64,000 nt of DNA. Origin: Sphagnum compactum (Eukaryota > Bryophyta > Sphagnopsida > Sphagnales). The notes beneath the pieces are model-generated. The model worked only from the letters and a program-made list of their open reading frames with translations. It made no database searches and had not been told where the DNA came from. Both the position numbers and the translations under genes were made by a program. Numbering within the stretch: position 1 is the first letter of the stretch; each line of letters starts with the position of its first letter. The stretch lies in NCBI GenBank assembly GCA_965153455.1, contig OZ234498.1, forward strand, positions 19,902,001 through 19,966,000, in the 5' to 3' direction. Positions 23,151 through 37,100 of the stretch are shown here, one piece after another.

Positions 23151-23680
23151 TAGATCAGATTCTGAGACCCTTTCCCCTCCCGCCCCCCAAATTCCAGATC
23201 TCCAAATGTTTCGGAATTGGAGAAACCCCCCCCCCCCCCCATTCCAGATTTCCACATGTTTTGGAATCCGAGAATCGCCAGTTCCAGTTTTCATAATGTC
23301 TCTGAACCAGAGAACCGCCAGCTCAACTGTTTAGGAACCTGAGAACCACCAGCTCCAGGTTTCTAAAGTGTTTCTGAAGTAGAGAACCGACTGTTCTGGA
23401 TTTACAAATGTTTCAGAATCAGAGAACCACTGGTTATTATTATTGTCTGAATCAAAGTTATTTGAAAACCCTCAAAGAACCGGAAGTTTTCATGACATAA
23501 CCGGCCAAGAACCAACGGCCTTGGTCGGAAGTTTCATGTTTGTCAAGTGTTTTGAGAACTGTCATTATGGATTGGAAATGGTCTTTTTTTTTGGAGAACC
23601 ATGGTTATGCACCCTGATAACCGCCCTGATAACTGGTGGGGTTTGGTGCAACAACTACAATTCGCTTGAGCTTTCTCCTT
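23150..23680. repeat. degenerate ~55-bp minisatellite (GAGAACCGCCAG type)
   Basis: Units of the form 'aaatgttt-cGGAAT-cnGAGAACCgccagttccag' recur about six times from 23180 to 23440, with a poly-C run at 23225-23240. Related AACCG-rich words continue to about 23640. Similar sequence is found at 29330-29780 and 31250-31500, so the array belongs to a dispersed family. Confidence 0.6.
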
Positions 23681-25479
23681 AACACTAATTTGTGGATATT
23701 CTTGTGGAGAATATCATACCTATGACTAATGTCTAGCACAAAATAATTCACAAAAGGTCTAGTTGGAAAATAATAATAATAATTTATTGAAAATTGAAAA
23801 CTATAAAATTGGGTTACTATTACAAATTCACAAAACAAGATGTATTTTGCATGCCTATTCTATGACTATTGAAATTTTGTAATATTCAATTTGAAATTGT
23901 TGAATCTCATTTTTTTAAATAAATAAATATTCAACAAAAAAAATTGCCAAACATGAATTGTAGGTACGATAGTGGATCACATGTGGTTACAAATTTCAAT
24001 GAAAGGCCTGACTCTTCAAGACACATGTCGTAGTTTAGCTAGAAGTCTATGTTGCATGATCCCATGGAATGGTACGAGATTGGATCACAAGTAATTTTAA
24101 AATCAAACATTATTCATTTTTGAAGCTAGCACCACTAGGTCACACAACCCTAACATTAGGGTTATTAGCCTAAAGCATCACACAACATAATTTAACATTA
24201 AGTTAACATTTGTTCACATCATTCACACTTAAACAACAAAATCTACCTATCGTCATTGTTTCAATTATCAAAATGTGTTCATATGTGTTATGTATTGTAC
24301 ATGTGTTAATAGCGATGGTTGTAAGCATTGATAGAGGAATGCATAACACAACTTTTTCATTGTTTACAATTCATATATGCAAGGTGGAAAGACAACTTCT
24401 CCCTCCATTTCATTTCCCATCCTCACTTTATTTTCTTTGCTCTTTGTGTGTTTGGAAGCTTTTTGTCTTTGTGTCTCTATCTTCGCACATATCTATTGTT
24501 TTATCTTTGTGTTTGTTTTTGAAATTCATGTCTTTTAACTTCACAACTTCATTCATTTGACCTTACGTTCTTATTTTTCCATGCATTAATACAAACATTC
24601 TCGCTTGTGCTTGGATCTTCTTTTCTTGCTTTCATCTTTCCTTGCCATTTTTCACATGGCAATCACAATTCATTCCATTACACAACCCTTTTAGTAGTAC
24701 TTTGCAGAAGGCTTTTACAACAATTTGTCTCTTAGCACCAATAATCAGGCTTGCAAAATAGCGTATCATGACCAATCTCAAATCTTTGTTTTCATCTAGA
24801 ATTTTGAGACAATCGCAATCATGATGGAGTTGCAAAAATCAATTACAACAATAGCCATAGTGTTGTTGTAGGTGAGTTGTAACTTTTTGCAAAACATGCA
24901 CATTGTCTTAAGGTGATCCTTGCATAAAATCAAAGGCAACAAATAAAGGTTAATATAGAGGTGGGAGAAAACAATTCAAATGCTCTTAACTTTCCATCAA
25001 CTTACATGATCTTTCTTGACATTTTTTTTTCAATTTTTTGTTTTAACAAACATGTATCTTAACATTGTATTAACATTTCACTACCAACAACGTAGATGAC
25101 ACATCAATTTTTGTGGTATCTAACATCGTGTATGTGAATACAAAGTTTTTTAAAAAATTATATTATTAAATTATCATTTTGTTAACAACATGTGTGAATG
25201 GTGCATTAAAGCATTTCCACAAAATCACACACCCTCTTTAGGCCTTTATCAATGTTTATTGCATTCAATAAAATATGTTAATTATTTTTTCATCCACACA
25301 CATAAACATGAAAAATTGAACAACATAAAATCTTAGATTATTTAAATGACAACATTTGGCCCAATCATTGTGATGGGCCAAAAATAATCATTTTTTTTCT
25401 TGGTCCTTTCAAAATTCATTGCCTTTTAAGCATGTTTAAAGGCCCAAATTAGATTCACATTATTTATATCACGATCTTA

Positions 25480-26010
25480 GTTTTGTATTGATGACAAATG
25501 GCATGGCATGACAAGGGAAATAGGATGGGAGTAATCCAAGGCATCCCTTGATTCATACACTTTCACAAGTGTAAAAAAATGCAAGGGAGCAAACTCCAAC
25601 ATTCCCAATTGGCTTCCCACTTTAAAAGTTGAAAGTTTTGAACCTTTGGATTAAAGTTTGAAGGATCAAACATTGTTTAAATTGGGGCCCCTTTCAACTG
25701 TTAGAAAGGTTTTGAAAATTATTTTGATGTAATGAAATCACGTTCACAAGAGATCACAAGAACCATAGGCAAAATCTAATGTTTTCATGTTTACCCATGG
25801 TTGATTTATGTACCACTTTAATTCAAATTACATTAACCACCTTCTATTTATGACCTATGTAATTCAACACAACTAATAACTCAACTTAAGAGGTTGCATG
25901 TCATTTTTTTTGGTTTAGAACTAAAAAATATGCCTTGAATTTATATTCTAAAACAAATTCAAGAATTTAAAAAAAAATTATCATTGATACCATTTGACAA
26001 ACCTAAGGGT
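25480..26010 (+). repeat. probable decayed LTR related to the 33.4-34.3-kb copy
   Basis: The block with CACTTTCACAAGTGT, the 'aaccaccttc' word near 25835 and the 'TTGACAAACCTAAGGGTGTGTCA' type ending near 26000 occur in the same order as at 33500-34320. Both resemble C-to-T-decayed versions of the chromovirus LTR. The alignment is by eye and weak. Confidence 0.35.
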
Positions 26011-27034
26011 GTGTCAATTTAAATGTTTTACTTCATCCCCAAAAACTATCTATAAGCATAATTTTACCTACCATTATTTGACGATTTATAAACATGTGTC
26101 AAAGCACTCCACCGGCATAATATATTTGGATGAAGTACAACCATATTGTGACAAAGAATGTCAATAACACCAACAAATGTGCACATAATCCGATGCATGT
26201 AAAAGCACAAAACACCAATATGATTACTTTTGATTATTATCAATAATGATTAACCCAATGGTTGCATTTAAATAGCATCACCCCTTGTATTATCCCATTT
26301 TCATGTTTATGGCTCATTGGCTAGGGATGGGGAAATACTTAATACATTGTTTTAGAAATGATAAATATTACTAAAGGCCCAAATAGGGCGTATGGGCTTA
26401 GACTTCAAATATTTCACAAGTTCTTTCATTTTATAAAGGTTTGGCATAATGAAAATCTTGGTTGGCAAATCATGATGACGCGATGGTAATTTTTTTTAGG
26501 TTGATCAATAAATATTTTGCAAATTAAGGATTTGGAAACAAATAAAATTTTATAATTAAAAATGGCAATGGTGATAATAAAAAAACATGAAAAATTTTAT
26601 CCATTTATTCTTGATGAACAATGGTTACAAGAGCCAATGAAGATGAATTATTTTTTATGTCGATTGTGCAAAACATAGTGGCAAGGTTGCCTTTATTATT
26701 TTGGATGTGCTTGTTGCATAGGATGTTGGTGATTTGTTTTGATGTGTTTATGTTGCTTGGTAGAAACTTAGGATTGATTCAACAAAACAAAATAATTCTG
26801 AGAATGCAGGAATGCAAGAATTTTTTTAAGGAAAATATGTTACAAGAGTTTAATAGCTAGAGAATGTTGAGCTTCATTTTTATTCTTAAGAATTTTGTGT
26901 CCATGTTTGTTTCGCTAGATTTGTCATTTTTTATTATGTGCAAGATGTTTTTATTGTAGACACAAAATGCAGGCAATTAGGATAGATGGGATTCTAGTTT
27001 CCATGATCATGCATGGATCAACACAATATTTCAA

Positions 27035-27036
<2 letters not shown>

Positions 27037-27065
<29 letters not shown>
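27037..27065. repeat. (AT)n microsatellite
   Basis: An uninterrupted run of alternating A and T of about 29 bases. Confidence 0.95.
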
Positions 27066-27068
<3 letters not shown>

Positions 27069-28149
27069 TCTTCTTGGGACCTAACATTGCATATAAATAT
27101 ACTTCAAGATGAAACCAAAACTCCAATCAATGGTTACAATTTGTGTTGAAATGGTCATGAATTGAATTTACAAACAATACGTCTCATGATAGCCGACCCT
27201 TTATCTTATATAGTCAATTTTATTACTTAATTTCGAAGCAGATAGCCTCATAGTGAGAAAAGCACTCATATGTGCTTCAATGAATTTCATGCTTCATCCA
27301 TATCTTTTTTTTGTAATTTCTATTTTTTTACATTTATTATGTAGTCATTCCTTTTCTTTAGGTTTGTTTCACTTGTGGAAGTTGCCCCAACTTTCCCCTA
27401 CTTGTGAATAGTTTTACTGCCCACCACCTCCATTGCCATTTCTTGGGTCTTACTTTGCCCCTCACATGGTGCGAACACATACCTATCATCAAACACTTTC
27501 CAATATTTTTGACTCACCAACTGGAGTGCTACAAATGTTCTTTGAGTGTCAGAAGTAAAGGAGCAACACAGGAAGAAGATGAGCGATATTTTGTTTCAAA
27601 AATTTTGCAAAAAAGAATTGTAGACCCTTCTCTGGTTCCAGCCTCATATTTTTCTCATTTTTAGTCTGTTTTGCATGATTAAAAACTTGATGGGTGCGTC
27701 AACTAGGGCTCTACAAAACTTCTTTGTTTTTGGGAAGCAAAAATGCAAACTACTCAAGAGATTTAAAGCTCAAAATCCTAATCTGTTTTAATTCACTCAT
27801 CATCAAACTTTGAGTACCCTTACACTGAACACCCCATAACTTGCGCATTCCTTTCTCGTATTGAGAAATTCGAGCTGCATTGGAAGCATTAGGTGGAGGG
27901 TTACAAATGTTCTTTGAGATCCAAAAGCAGAAGAAAAATGTGTAAGGAGGAGGGCTACAAATGTTCTTTGAGCTTCAGAATCAAAGAAAAAATGTGTAAG
28001 GATTCCAACTTCTTTGACTACTTAAGTGTTCACTCACCAACCTATCTACCCTAGTACATGTATGTTGTTGTGTATGCCAAATTTCTACTCCACACAGCTG
28101 GTCACCCATTTCATAAAGCACTCGGAGTACTCTCCTAACTGTACTTGGA

Positions 28150-28370
28150 GGGCACCTTATATTTTGTTAAAATGCCTCCTAGAAAATTGGAAGGTTCGTA
28201 TACATAATCCTTAAGACCGGGAAGAATCATACACCTACTTTTAGGCATAAGATCCCTCCCACTCTTAAAAAGTAGGCATAAGAACCCTCCCCCTCCAATG
28301 CCTCGTGATTTATGTATGTTAAATTCATCATAATCTCACTAGGCAAATTCCCAAAATGCAAGGTTGAACT
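28150..28370. repeat. dispersed repeat family A, copy 2
   Basis: It shares with 3200-3400 and 62530-62980 the words CCTACTTTTAGGCATAAG, GTAGGCATAAGAACCCTCCC and a TTCATCATAATCTCA block in the same order. A MITE copy follows immediately at 28373. Confidence 0.55.
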
Positions 28371-28372
28371 CA

Positions 28373-28632
28373 ATTACTTTACCCTAGGGTCAGTTTCGTC
28401 ATCAAATCGTTCTTAAAGTAATCCTTAAAGTAACTAAATGGTTTTTTTTTGTGAAAACACGAAGTTAAGGTGTGAAAAACCATCATAATTATCATAGGCA
28501 AAAAATCTGAATAATTTCATTCCTCCCATAAAATATCATACTAGATCATGAAAATAAAAGTAAATTTAAAAAACAAATTAATTTACATTTTTTACTTTGT
28601 TTTCGGTGGAGACTTGACCCTAGGCTACGATA
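28373..28632 (-). mobile_element. MITE, ~250 bp, copy 1
   Basis: The ends are TTTACCCTAGGGTCAG (left) and CTTGACCCTAGGCTACGATAG (right), which are inverted versions of each other. The whole body aligns in reverse orientation with 62630-62880, including GTGAAAACACGAAGTTAAGG against GTGAAAATATGAAGTTGACA. The size, terminal inverted repeats and lack of coding capacity fit a MITE. The superfamily is not clear. Confidence 0.6.
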
Positions 28633-28639
28633 GAACCTT

Positions 28640-31600
28640 GTTCAAGGTCCCTTATTTTGTGAATGTCCCCATCTTCGGGCTCGACCCCACACTAAACCAC
28701 CTCAATAACAATGTGATGTGGACCTATCAAAATTTTACTCCAAAGAAACACTACAAAAAGGACCCAAAGTGAAAGGACAAAGCTCTTATCAAACTTCAGC
28801 AAGTTAGCTTCTAAAGTCCTAGTCTCTGTTACCATACAGCAAATAATACTGCCATAGTACCTTGGCAGCTTTGGCATAAATTAAATTATTTTTTAATCTG
28901 TCAAAACTTCTAAAAATTTACTGAAGATGTAGCAAGGGTTTGATCTCTGGACGTCCTGAAGGGAGGATACTAAATAGGGGGCCACCTGGCAAAAAAGACT
29001 GTTCAAATCATTTGAAATGAACATGCCTTACAACAAGTTTACTCTTGAAATTTTTAGAATTAGAAACCCAAACACCAAAACAGGAAACTAAACTTAAATT
29101 AATTATTCGACATTTGGGTGCCGAATCCACCCAAGGTACTACAATGGTAATAATAATAAGAAACAACTATGAACAGCGAGTAACAAATCAGAAACAAATC
29201 AGAAACGAGAATGGGAGGAAGAGGGGGTACGCAAGGAGTGGAAGTTGAGAGGTGGCCAACCCCACTCCTGCCGTTCGGTGACCAACTCCAAGTGCTCGAG
29301 CTTGACCTAGATGGTCAATCTGGATGGTCGGTTGCAATGTTGTGTGGTTATTTGAAATTTACAAAGAACCGTTGATCAAGCAATTCCAAATTTTCAAGTT
29401 ATTTCAAAAAAATCAGAGAATCACATGTTCTAATTCTTTCAAAAAGAGTCGGAATCAAAAGGAACTGCCCCCCTCCTCAAAGCTCTTTCAAAACCCCTTC
29501 AATATCGGGCAGTTTTCATGAAAGAACTCGCAATGAACTGGTGGTTTTATGGCCGGTTATTTGATTTCTTCCAAAAAGAGCAAATTTTTCTGGTCTTTGA
29601 TTTTGTTTGAATCTTGATTGTGAATCTTAATAACCGTCCTGATAACCGTAGGGGTCCCGTTGTTTGTTCCTGTTCCTAATAACCGCCCCCAAGACTCGTT
29701 GGTTCCTCGCAACTGTTTCACTAACTCCACTGGAATTTGGCAAAGAAAAGCTACTGTAGACAACGACTCAAAAGTTGGTTGGTTTCAAGTCGGCAGACCC
29801 CAATCACACTTGTTTTCTGGATACCCGTGGCCAACAAAATGTCAACTTGAAAAAGCCAAGCAGTGAGTGAGATGAAACAATTGTGTTAACAATGTTCGGT
29901 TTGTTTGTCGTGAACAAGTTTGTTTGTTGCAGCCTTTTGACTCAATTGAAGTGACCACGTGCTTCTTGAATAATGTCAATGAGATGAAGATGATGTTTTC
30001 AAGACCTTCTTCTCCTTCGCAAACGCTGAGGTCACTCACTAGGGCACATGTGAGTGAAAACAACACTCTGATCAAGTGTTGGGCGGTTATTAGAAACAGC
30101 CACCGACCCTCAACGGTTATCAAAGCGGTTCTTAAGATTTGTACTCATGATTGTAAATGTTAAGATCTGGCTTTTTTTGTGTGTAACCACAACTCTCAAT
30201 TTATTTTTAAAAAAAATCAAACAACCGATGGTAAAAATAAAACTGCCAAAAATTCATTATTGCTAGTTCTTTCATGCAAGTTGTCGGTTTGTTAAGGCTT
30301 TTGAAATAACTAGAATAGACAATTCCTTGATTCTGATTTTTCTAAAAATTAGTTCTCTAAATTCAAATCAAAGGATTGCACAACATTGATTTGGATTAGT
30401 TGTGTGTTTACGTATATAAAAAATTTATTGTGAGAGTTGAGAAATTTTCATACTCACCATTAAAAGGGCTAGAATAAGGTTTAAATCTAAGTCGATTGGA
30501 TATTAAAGTTATTCATAAAGTATTTTAAAAAGGGGATTGAATTGTCTGTTAGGGGTTCAACTAAGCTTGATTATCATATAACTATTCAAAATAGGTTGAA
30601 ATGGTTAAGTGAACATCAAATTACTTAATTAATTTGCATTGAGTTTCATAGTCATGAACTATTTTATTTTTGTATTTTCTCAAGTGTTGAAAGGAGTTTG
30701 GTTTTGGATGTGATTTTTAATACAAATTTTGAAATAGACAATCAAAAGGTGATTACTAGCATAATTGCATTAAATGCAAATCATAGAAAAAATCAACAAT
30801 TTCATGTTGAGTTTTGTTTTTGATCAATGTTTTTTGAACTCTATGAATTAAAACAAAAAAAGAATGATAGAATGAAAATAATACCAAAAAAGGGTTGAAA
30901 TAGGTACGACTTTAAGAATAAATTCTATTGAGAAACAAAGAAAATACCTGAACCTTGAAACTTATTTAGGCTACGTACTTGGTGATTTTCAAATTCCATG
31001 TGGTGGTATTTGAAAATCAACCCTTATGCATAACACATGGGCATTACCAAGAAAATAATTGATGTGTTAAAAATTGAGGATATTACTTTGACAAGGAAAT
31101 TGATGAAGTGCGAGTTTTTTTTTTCGAATTCTTTGATATAAATACCATGTGTGCAACAAAGAAAAAGAAAACCAGCACGACCTTGCCCCACTAGTTATGG
31201 AAAAAAAAGAAGTAAAAAACCAATAAACCCTGGTTAAATCCATTGTTGAACGTTTATCTGATTTTGTAATAACCTCTCAATTCTAGTTTTTTAATTTAAA
31301 AACTCAATTCTGATTTTTCTTTTTTTTCTAAAGTCTCAAAGAATCAGTAATTTTCATGAAATAACCAGCGGTCTTATATAGAAGGTTATTTGACCAATTC
31401 TTTATTTTTTGGGGAACCATAGTTATATATCTTGAAGAACCACCTTAGAACCGCCGGTTATAATTTTTCAGTTTCTTGTAACCAGCCTTGAAATCAAAGA
31501 AAGACTTCCAAATAAGAACTTTCAGAAGTGGGAACAATGCAAAACGGAGAAGGGAAGAACTAGACAATAAAAACAAGATGTATGAACAATTTAATGGCAA

Positions 31601-31960
31601 TCTCTTACTTGATTATATGCATATTGTACTCCCTGATCAGATTCGGTAACAAACTGCCAAATAATTATTTAAATTTTAAATCTAAACTTTGAGCACTTGG
31701 GTTTTCTAATTTTGAAATTTTTGGCAGACAATGATTGTTAAAAAATAAATTATTATTGGTGGGACAGTTTAGTGTGTCTGTGGTTCAGACCTGTCAGTAG
31801 AAAATTTGCAGATTTTTTAAAAATTTTATAAAAAAACTGGCATAAGTAACAAATAATTTTTCAAAAATTCGGCAAAACAAAAAATATTTAATTTTTGCCG
31901 AAGCATTTTGATTTTTGAGAGTTTGCTCGATCCAGGTAACAATTTTTTGGGTCACTACAT
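28640..31960. other. intergenic, no gene; AACCG-rich dispersed repeats
   Basis: No coding sequence is recognised. Stretches at about 29330-29780 and 31250-31500 share words such as AAGTTTTCATGA-AATAACCGG, GGTTATTTGA and GATAACCGCC with 23440-23650. They mark two further copies of that repeat family. Confidence 0.45.
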
Positions 31961-31961
31961 A

Positions 31962-32055
31962 AAGACTAAAGACCAAAATGTCATTCTCTATTGCCATTCA
32001 AGACTAAAGACCAAAATGTCATTCTCTATTGCCATTCAAGACTAAAGACCAAAGT
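31962..32055. repeat. 38-bp tandem repeat, 2.5 copies
   Basis: AAGACTAAAGACCAAAATG starts at 31962, 32000 and 32038. The first two units are identical over 38 bp, so the duplication is recent. The third is partial. Confidence 0.9.
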
Positions 32056-32328
32056 GGCAAAGACCTTAAAACATTAACACCAAAGTGCCAATTCTTTGGG
32101 TGTAACTTTCATCTGCAAAAGGGGTGAGTGTTTCAAAAAATATAATACTTGCTCCTGAAAAATAAAATAAAATTGGAGCGATTCTTTATGCTTGATAAGA
32201 CATTTGGTGCATACTTTATGGGAATGAGGCCTGCATTTGGCTCCGCCCCACACGGGCCTTATTCTTGTAAAGCCTGTTGCCTCAAGCTTTACCAAACTCG
32301 AAGTAAATGGTGCAAATAACATTTTCAA

Positions 32329-32445
32329 GATATTAGAGTTATCCGTAAGGTCTTGCGATCAGGGTGCGAGAACAGCCAGTTTCAGGTAATAGGGCATCAA
32401 ACGTGTTACTGGGAATGAAAATTGTACAAAGCAAAATAATTGGGA
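32329..32445. repeat. dispersed repeat family C, copy 1
   Basis: The words GATATTAGAGTTATC, AATAGGGCATCAAAC and GAACTGAAGATTTTACAAA-like ends are shared in the same order with 38053-38165. Identity is high enough to see by eye over about 115 bp. Confidence 0.7.
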
Positions 32446-32449
32446 CCCA

Positions 32450-33430
32450 AACTAGTTTTTCCACCAATTTTGGTGGTAAACTGAGTTTCATCCTGTCTTT
32501 CCTGTTCCCTGAGCGCATCCACTGCTGCTACATGTATTTTCACTGTTCCGACCTGCACAACTACTATAATTACTCTCAAAGCTTGTGCATTAAGTGTTGA
32601 GTTTCAGCCTTTCATACCCAGATTTAATAAGGTTTCCATCCTTTTGCAGATACCACTGAAAGAAGGGATAGCAGGCCCCAAGACAAGGTGAAGACACGGT
32701 GACTTTACGGATAAGTTGATTTAATTAGTGGCCTCTAAACGTGAACATCAACATTTTTGCTGTTGATAGGTTTTGAAGATGGTATGCACATCACACGAGG
32801 TGCCCTATCACGACTTGCCACTTGTTCAGTGATGGATGAATGCATTTTGTCCCATATTGCTTGTCATGAAGCAAACTTCAAAAAGGTCACAGTAAATGGA
32901 AACTAGAAAAGATCATTTCAAAAAGTTCAAATCCAAGTAAGATGATGGATGAAAATATAGGAACTGAATGATGAGAAATGGATGGCATGTGAGAACTTGA
33001 ATGATGTGAAATGGATGCCATATATCACTATGTGATTATTTCACTACTTTGTGTAATATATCAGGAATGATGAATTCGAGTCTTTCCAAAAGTATTAACG
33101 GGCAATGAGTGTCAAGAACACTAACAACCATCAACAAATTGGCATTGGCAAGGGAGTTGCATTTAACTCATTGCACTTATTCAATGTTTGCCCTAAAAAT
33201 TGGGGATGAAGCCTTGGATAGGGTTGGGTAAATACCTTGAACTCTAAAAATATAGGAGCATCAATTTTGAAAGTTGAAGAAAATAATTTTCACATATAAT
33301 GTTCCATGAACCAAAACATCAAGTCATATGGCTATCAAAAGAATGTGACGCATTTTAAAGTTTGTCAAGTGGTATTGGAGGTTAAAAACCTTGCCAATTT
33401 TTTGTTTTGCGACAAAAAATTTCTAACTTT
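32450..33430. other. intergenic, no gene
   Basis: I see no recognisable coding sequence or structured repeat in this stretch. Confidence 0.4.
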
Positions 33431-33439
33431 AATTTTGAG

Positions 33440-34160
33440 TTTGTGACCAAGGCTAAAGCATGAGAATAAAAGTGGCCCAAAACTAAGCACACTTTCACAA
33501 AGTGTGGGAAAATACAAGGAAATGAGTTTCAAACACTCTCAAATGAAAAGCACTTAGGGAATTGAAATCATTTGTGAAACTTAAGTTTTTAGGACAAAAT
33601 TGTAAATAATAAATGTGGCCCAAATTAGGCCTTTAATGTATCAATGGAAACTTATTGAAACAAAGATATTGAAAATGAATTCACATTTTTCATTTGGACT
33701 TATGAGCTAAAAGTTTATGACCAAAAAAATGGTTGGGAATCAAATTGGTGATTTGACTCTCGATCATTAAAAGTTAAGAAACATGGGTCGAATGAACTCA
33801 TGATTAAACATGTGATATAGTGTTGCAAAGTCTTTACAAGGGTTACAAATTTGCTCTTGAAAGCTTTCTAATCAAATTCGTATGCAATAGTTATAACTTC
33901 AAAAAAATGTGAAACTCATAACTTGGCAAAATTGGGAATTTTTGGGAGTCTTGTTACTTTTATCACTTTTATGTGACATCCACCTTTAATCACAAAATGT
34001 ATTATAGGAAAGGAGGTGGTGGCTTTATTCCAAGTTCAAGTTGTGATGTGTCTTATGATTTTAACATGCTTAACAATTCATATGTGCACCATTTTGGCTC
34101 CAACTTGCACTAACCACCTTTTTTCTTGATTTGTGTGGGTTGATCTCACCTTGAATTCCT
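33440..34160 (+). repeat. old, C/G-depleted LTR of the chromovirus family
   Basis: From about 33640 the sequence tracks the 5' LTR at 9540-9960 word by word, with C replaced by T and G by A. One example is GGAATCAAATTGGTGATTTGACTC against GGAGTCAAATTGGCAGTTTGACTC; another is GGAAAGGAGGTGGTGGCTT against GGGGGAAGGTGGTGGCTT. No gag-pol is attached, so it is a solo LTR or the remnant of a lost element. The ends are approximate. Confidence 0.7.
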
Positions 34161-34169
34161 ACTTGTGAA

Positions 34170-37100
34170 TTCATCATAATTCCATTCTAAAATTAACCTT
34201 TTTTCTTTTTTTAGAATTAAAAAACATTGCTTGTGTTTGTATTTTGTTATAAAATTGGAGATCAGTGCGATTTTTTGACCTTTAATATAGTACTTGACAA
34301 ATTTAAGTGTGTGTCAGGTTTGCAAATTTAAGGTGCATTCTAGCTCCCACACCTTGTCCCTACTTCCCACATAGAAAAAAAATGTGAGAGCTACAAGGTT
34401 GAATTAAAACATATTCACAAATGTGAATTCAAGAAAGAGGGTGGTTAATGTAAATTAAAATCAAAATGGTGAAAAACAAAGAAACGAAATCATAAGAAAC
34501 ACATATTTGCATGAAAACCAAACTTGGGAAGAAATTCATCATTTTCCTCCTTATAATATACTATGTGATTAAGGATGGGGATTACATTGAAGAGACAAAA
34601 AATATCTTGTGATTCCCTTTTGCTCCCGACAAGTCTTAACAATTTTTTTATTTACCAATTTATGAATCACACAATTTTGCTCATTCATACCTTTCATATT
34701 TGGACTTTGATTCAATAACTTTCAAAAGAAAAGTTGCAACCCTTGAAAAGATTTTTCCAAATTATACTACATATTCCAATTGAAGGTCATTTGACCCAAT
34801 TATCAAAAAAATTAATGGTCAAAAGTTGAACTACTAATTTGACTCATTATTTTGGTCATAACTTGTGTATCAAATCTTCAAATGAGAATTGCAACCCATG
34901 TTGGATATTTTCTTCAAGATATTTTCAAAGGTTTAAAAACAAATTATTTTGAACAAGGCTTGGTCCCCCAAAACTTGTTTCAAATATTTGAAACATCATT
35001 AAATTCCAATTCTCAAAGTGGAATCCATTTAGAAGGATTGCACCTTATTTAATTACACTTTTCCATAAGTGAATGTGCTTGAATCTTATAACACTTGTTC
35101 GACCCACTCCCTTTATCATGTTTTAGACTTGGTTGGAAGTTCAAGGTTAAAGTTGTGACAAAATGTATGTTACATATTATGTGTGCATTGAATTATTAAT
35201 TATTCTTTATTTAACCATTCGATCAAGATTAACTTTGATTAAAAGTGAATATTTTAAAAGAAAAGGCCATGAAAGCTTCAAACTGACTAAAACAATATGA
35301 CATGTTTCATTTACATTCCTCGATCACTTGAATTGCACAAAACAAACATGGAAGGTGATCTATGCCATTTTGAATATTGTTAGTTCTTGAATTTTATGAA
35401 GAACTTTTGGTGTCAAATTTGAAAAAATATAACGAAATTATCTTAATTTTGGTTCCACACACAAATAAAATTAAGAATCTAGTTATGGGTTGAATTTATT
35501 GTTTTGATTTGGTTCTACAAATCAATCTTGGTTGAGATTCAATTTTTACTCATGTTAGGACCATATTTGGTAGTTAATTTTCATTTAATTGTTGTGCCCA
35601 TTCCAATCCCTTTCATTAAAAAAACAATTTGTATTCATTATGGTTTAAGTTCCACATATAAATAAAGTTAAGAATCTAATTCCAAGTACAATTTTTCAAT
35701 AAAATAAATGTTGGTCCTAATTCTAGTTTTGAAAAGTAGTCCCAATTCAATCCAACTTTTACTAACCAAAATCAATGGTTCTTACATTTCAAAATGAATA
35801 GTTGTCCAACATTGGTTTTGAGCCAAAACTAGGTTCAAGACTTACCACAAATTCACATGGACTTCAACATAGCTTATGTTTCAAAAGGAAACATTACCCT
35901 TTGTGTAGTATAATCTTCATGTCTTAATGGCAACTACATTAAAATGACTAATTTTGAATGTTTTCAAGCTAAAATGTTGTGTAACTTTGATGGCCCATTG
36001 CTCTTTAAAAACATAACCAATGAGAAGATTCACAACCATTTAATATATTTCTAACTTTCAGAAGATTGTTGAAATTGTGTCACACTTTTGAATCACACAT
36101 GATTTATTTTTCCAAATTGCTTGCAAGTAGTTGGGAGTCTTTTTGGCACTTTGTGTTCCAAATTTTCAAATATCCCAAACTATCACTTGAAACACCCTTA
36201 TTATTTCCATTAAATTTAAGAACCATATTACACATTGATATACATCCAATAATATTGTATATATCAATTAATTTGGATGTGTTTTAATTCTTTAAACATC
36301 ATTTTGAATAATATATACTGGATTCTCGAATGCAACTGAATGGTCTTAAGATTCCTTTTGACATGCCCTTCCAAGCAAGGCCAAGTGTTGGGCTCACCTA
36401 ATCAAGGCCCATGTTGGGACCACCATGGGGCGGCACCCATGTTACCATGGATTGCACAATGTGAAATGTCAATTCATTCATGTTTGAATTTACATCTATT
36501 TTTTAAATCAAATTTACCTACTTCCACAATCCAAATCAATTATGTTGAAATTTAAATAACCAAAAAAACATAAATGTCACTGATTAATCGATATTTGTTT
36601 CAAATATATTTACAATAGATGCAATGATTATGAACTTGATAGTTATCACATTAAATTAGATTTATTTATGAACTTGTAATTCCTCATGTAAGATGGATAT
36701 TGTTTGAGCATTGAACACATCATTTGACCCATTTGACACATCATAGATTTCTCACTTGTGGTAATGGTGATAAAATCTGATTTGGCAAGAGTGAAATTCT
36801 GCAAATATTGGGCACATTCCCTAATTGCATGTGACTAAAATTAGGGTGTGAGAACTTTGGGATCACTCAAACAAACACAATTCACATGCATGAATTTATA
36901 CAATATGTGTTGTAAGCCATGCATTTTTTTGTGCTGTGCATGGGTTCAACAACAACAACAACAATCTTCCCCCACACTATCATGGAGGCCTATACCAAGA
37001 CAAAAGGGAATGGCATTAGAAGTTGTTTCATCATTCTCTTTAGTGCCATTCCAGTTGCCCAATTTGTGGGTCCATAGTTTGATTCATCTTCATTAGTTGT

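Larger units (their letters stand above)
23690..28070. other. AT-rich intergenic DNA, no gene
   Basis: I see no recognisable coding sequence. The interval includes a possible LTR remnant at 25480-26010 and a TA microsatellite at 27037-27065. Long frames here are short, AT-driven and without homology that I can name. Confidence 0.5.

Noticed and set aside
24190-25215. Possible 1-kb element with inverted 'TTCACACA' ends
   Set aside because: The words GTTCACATCATTCACAC and GTGTGAATGGTGC are short, the inverted match is poor and no target duplication is visible.
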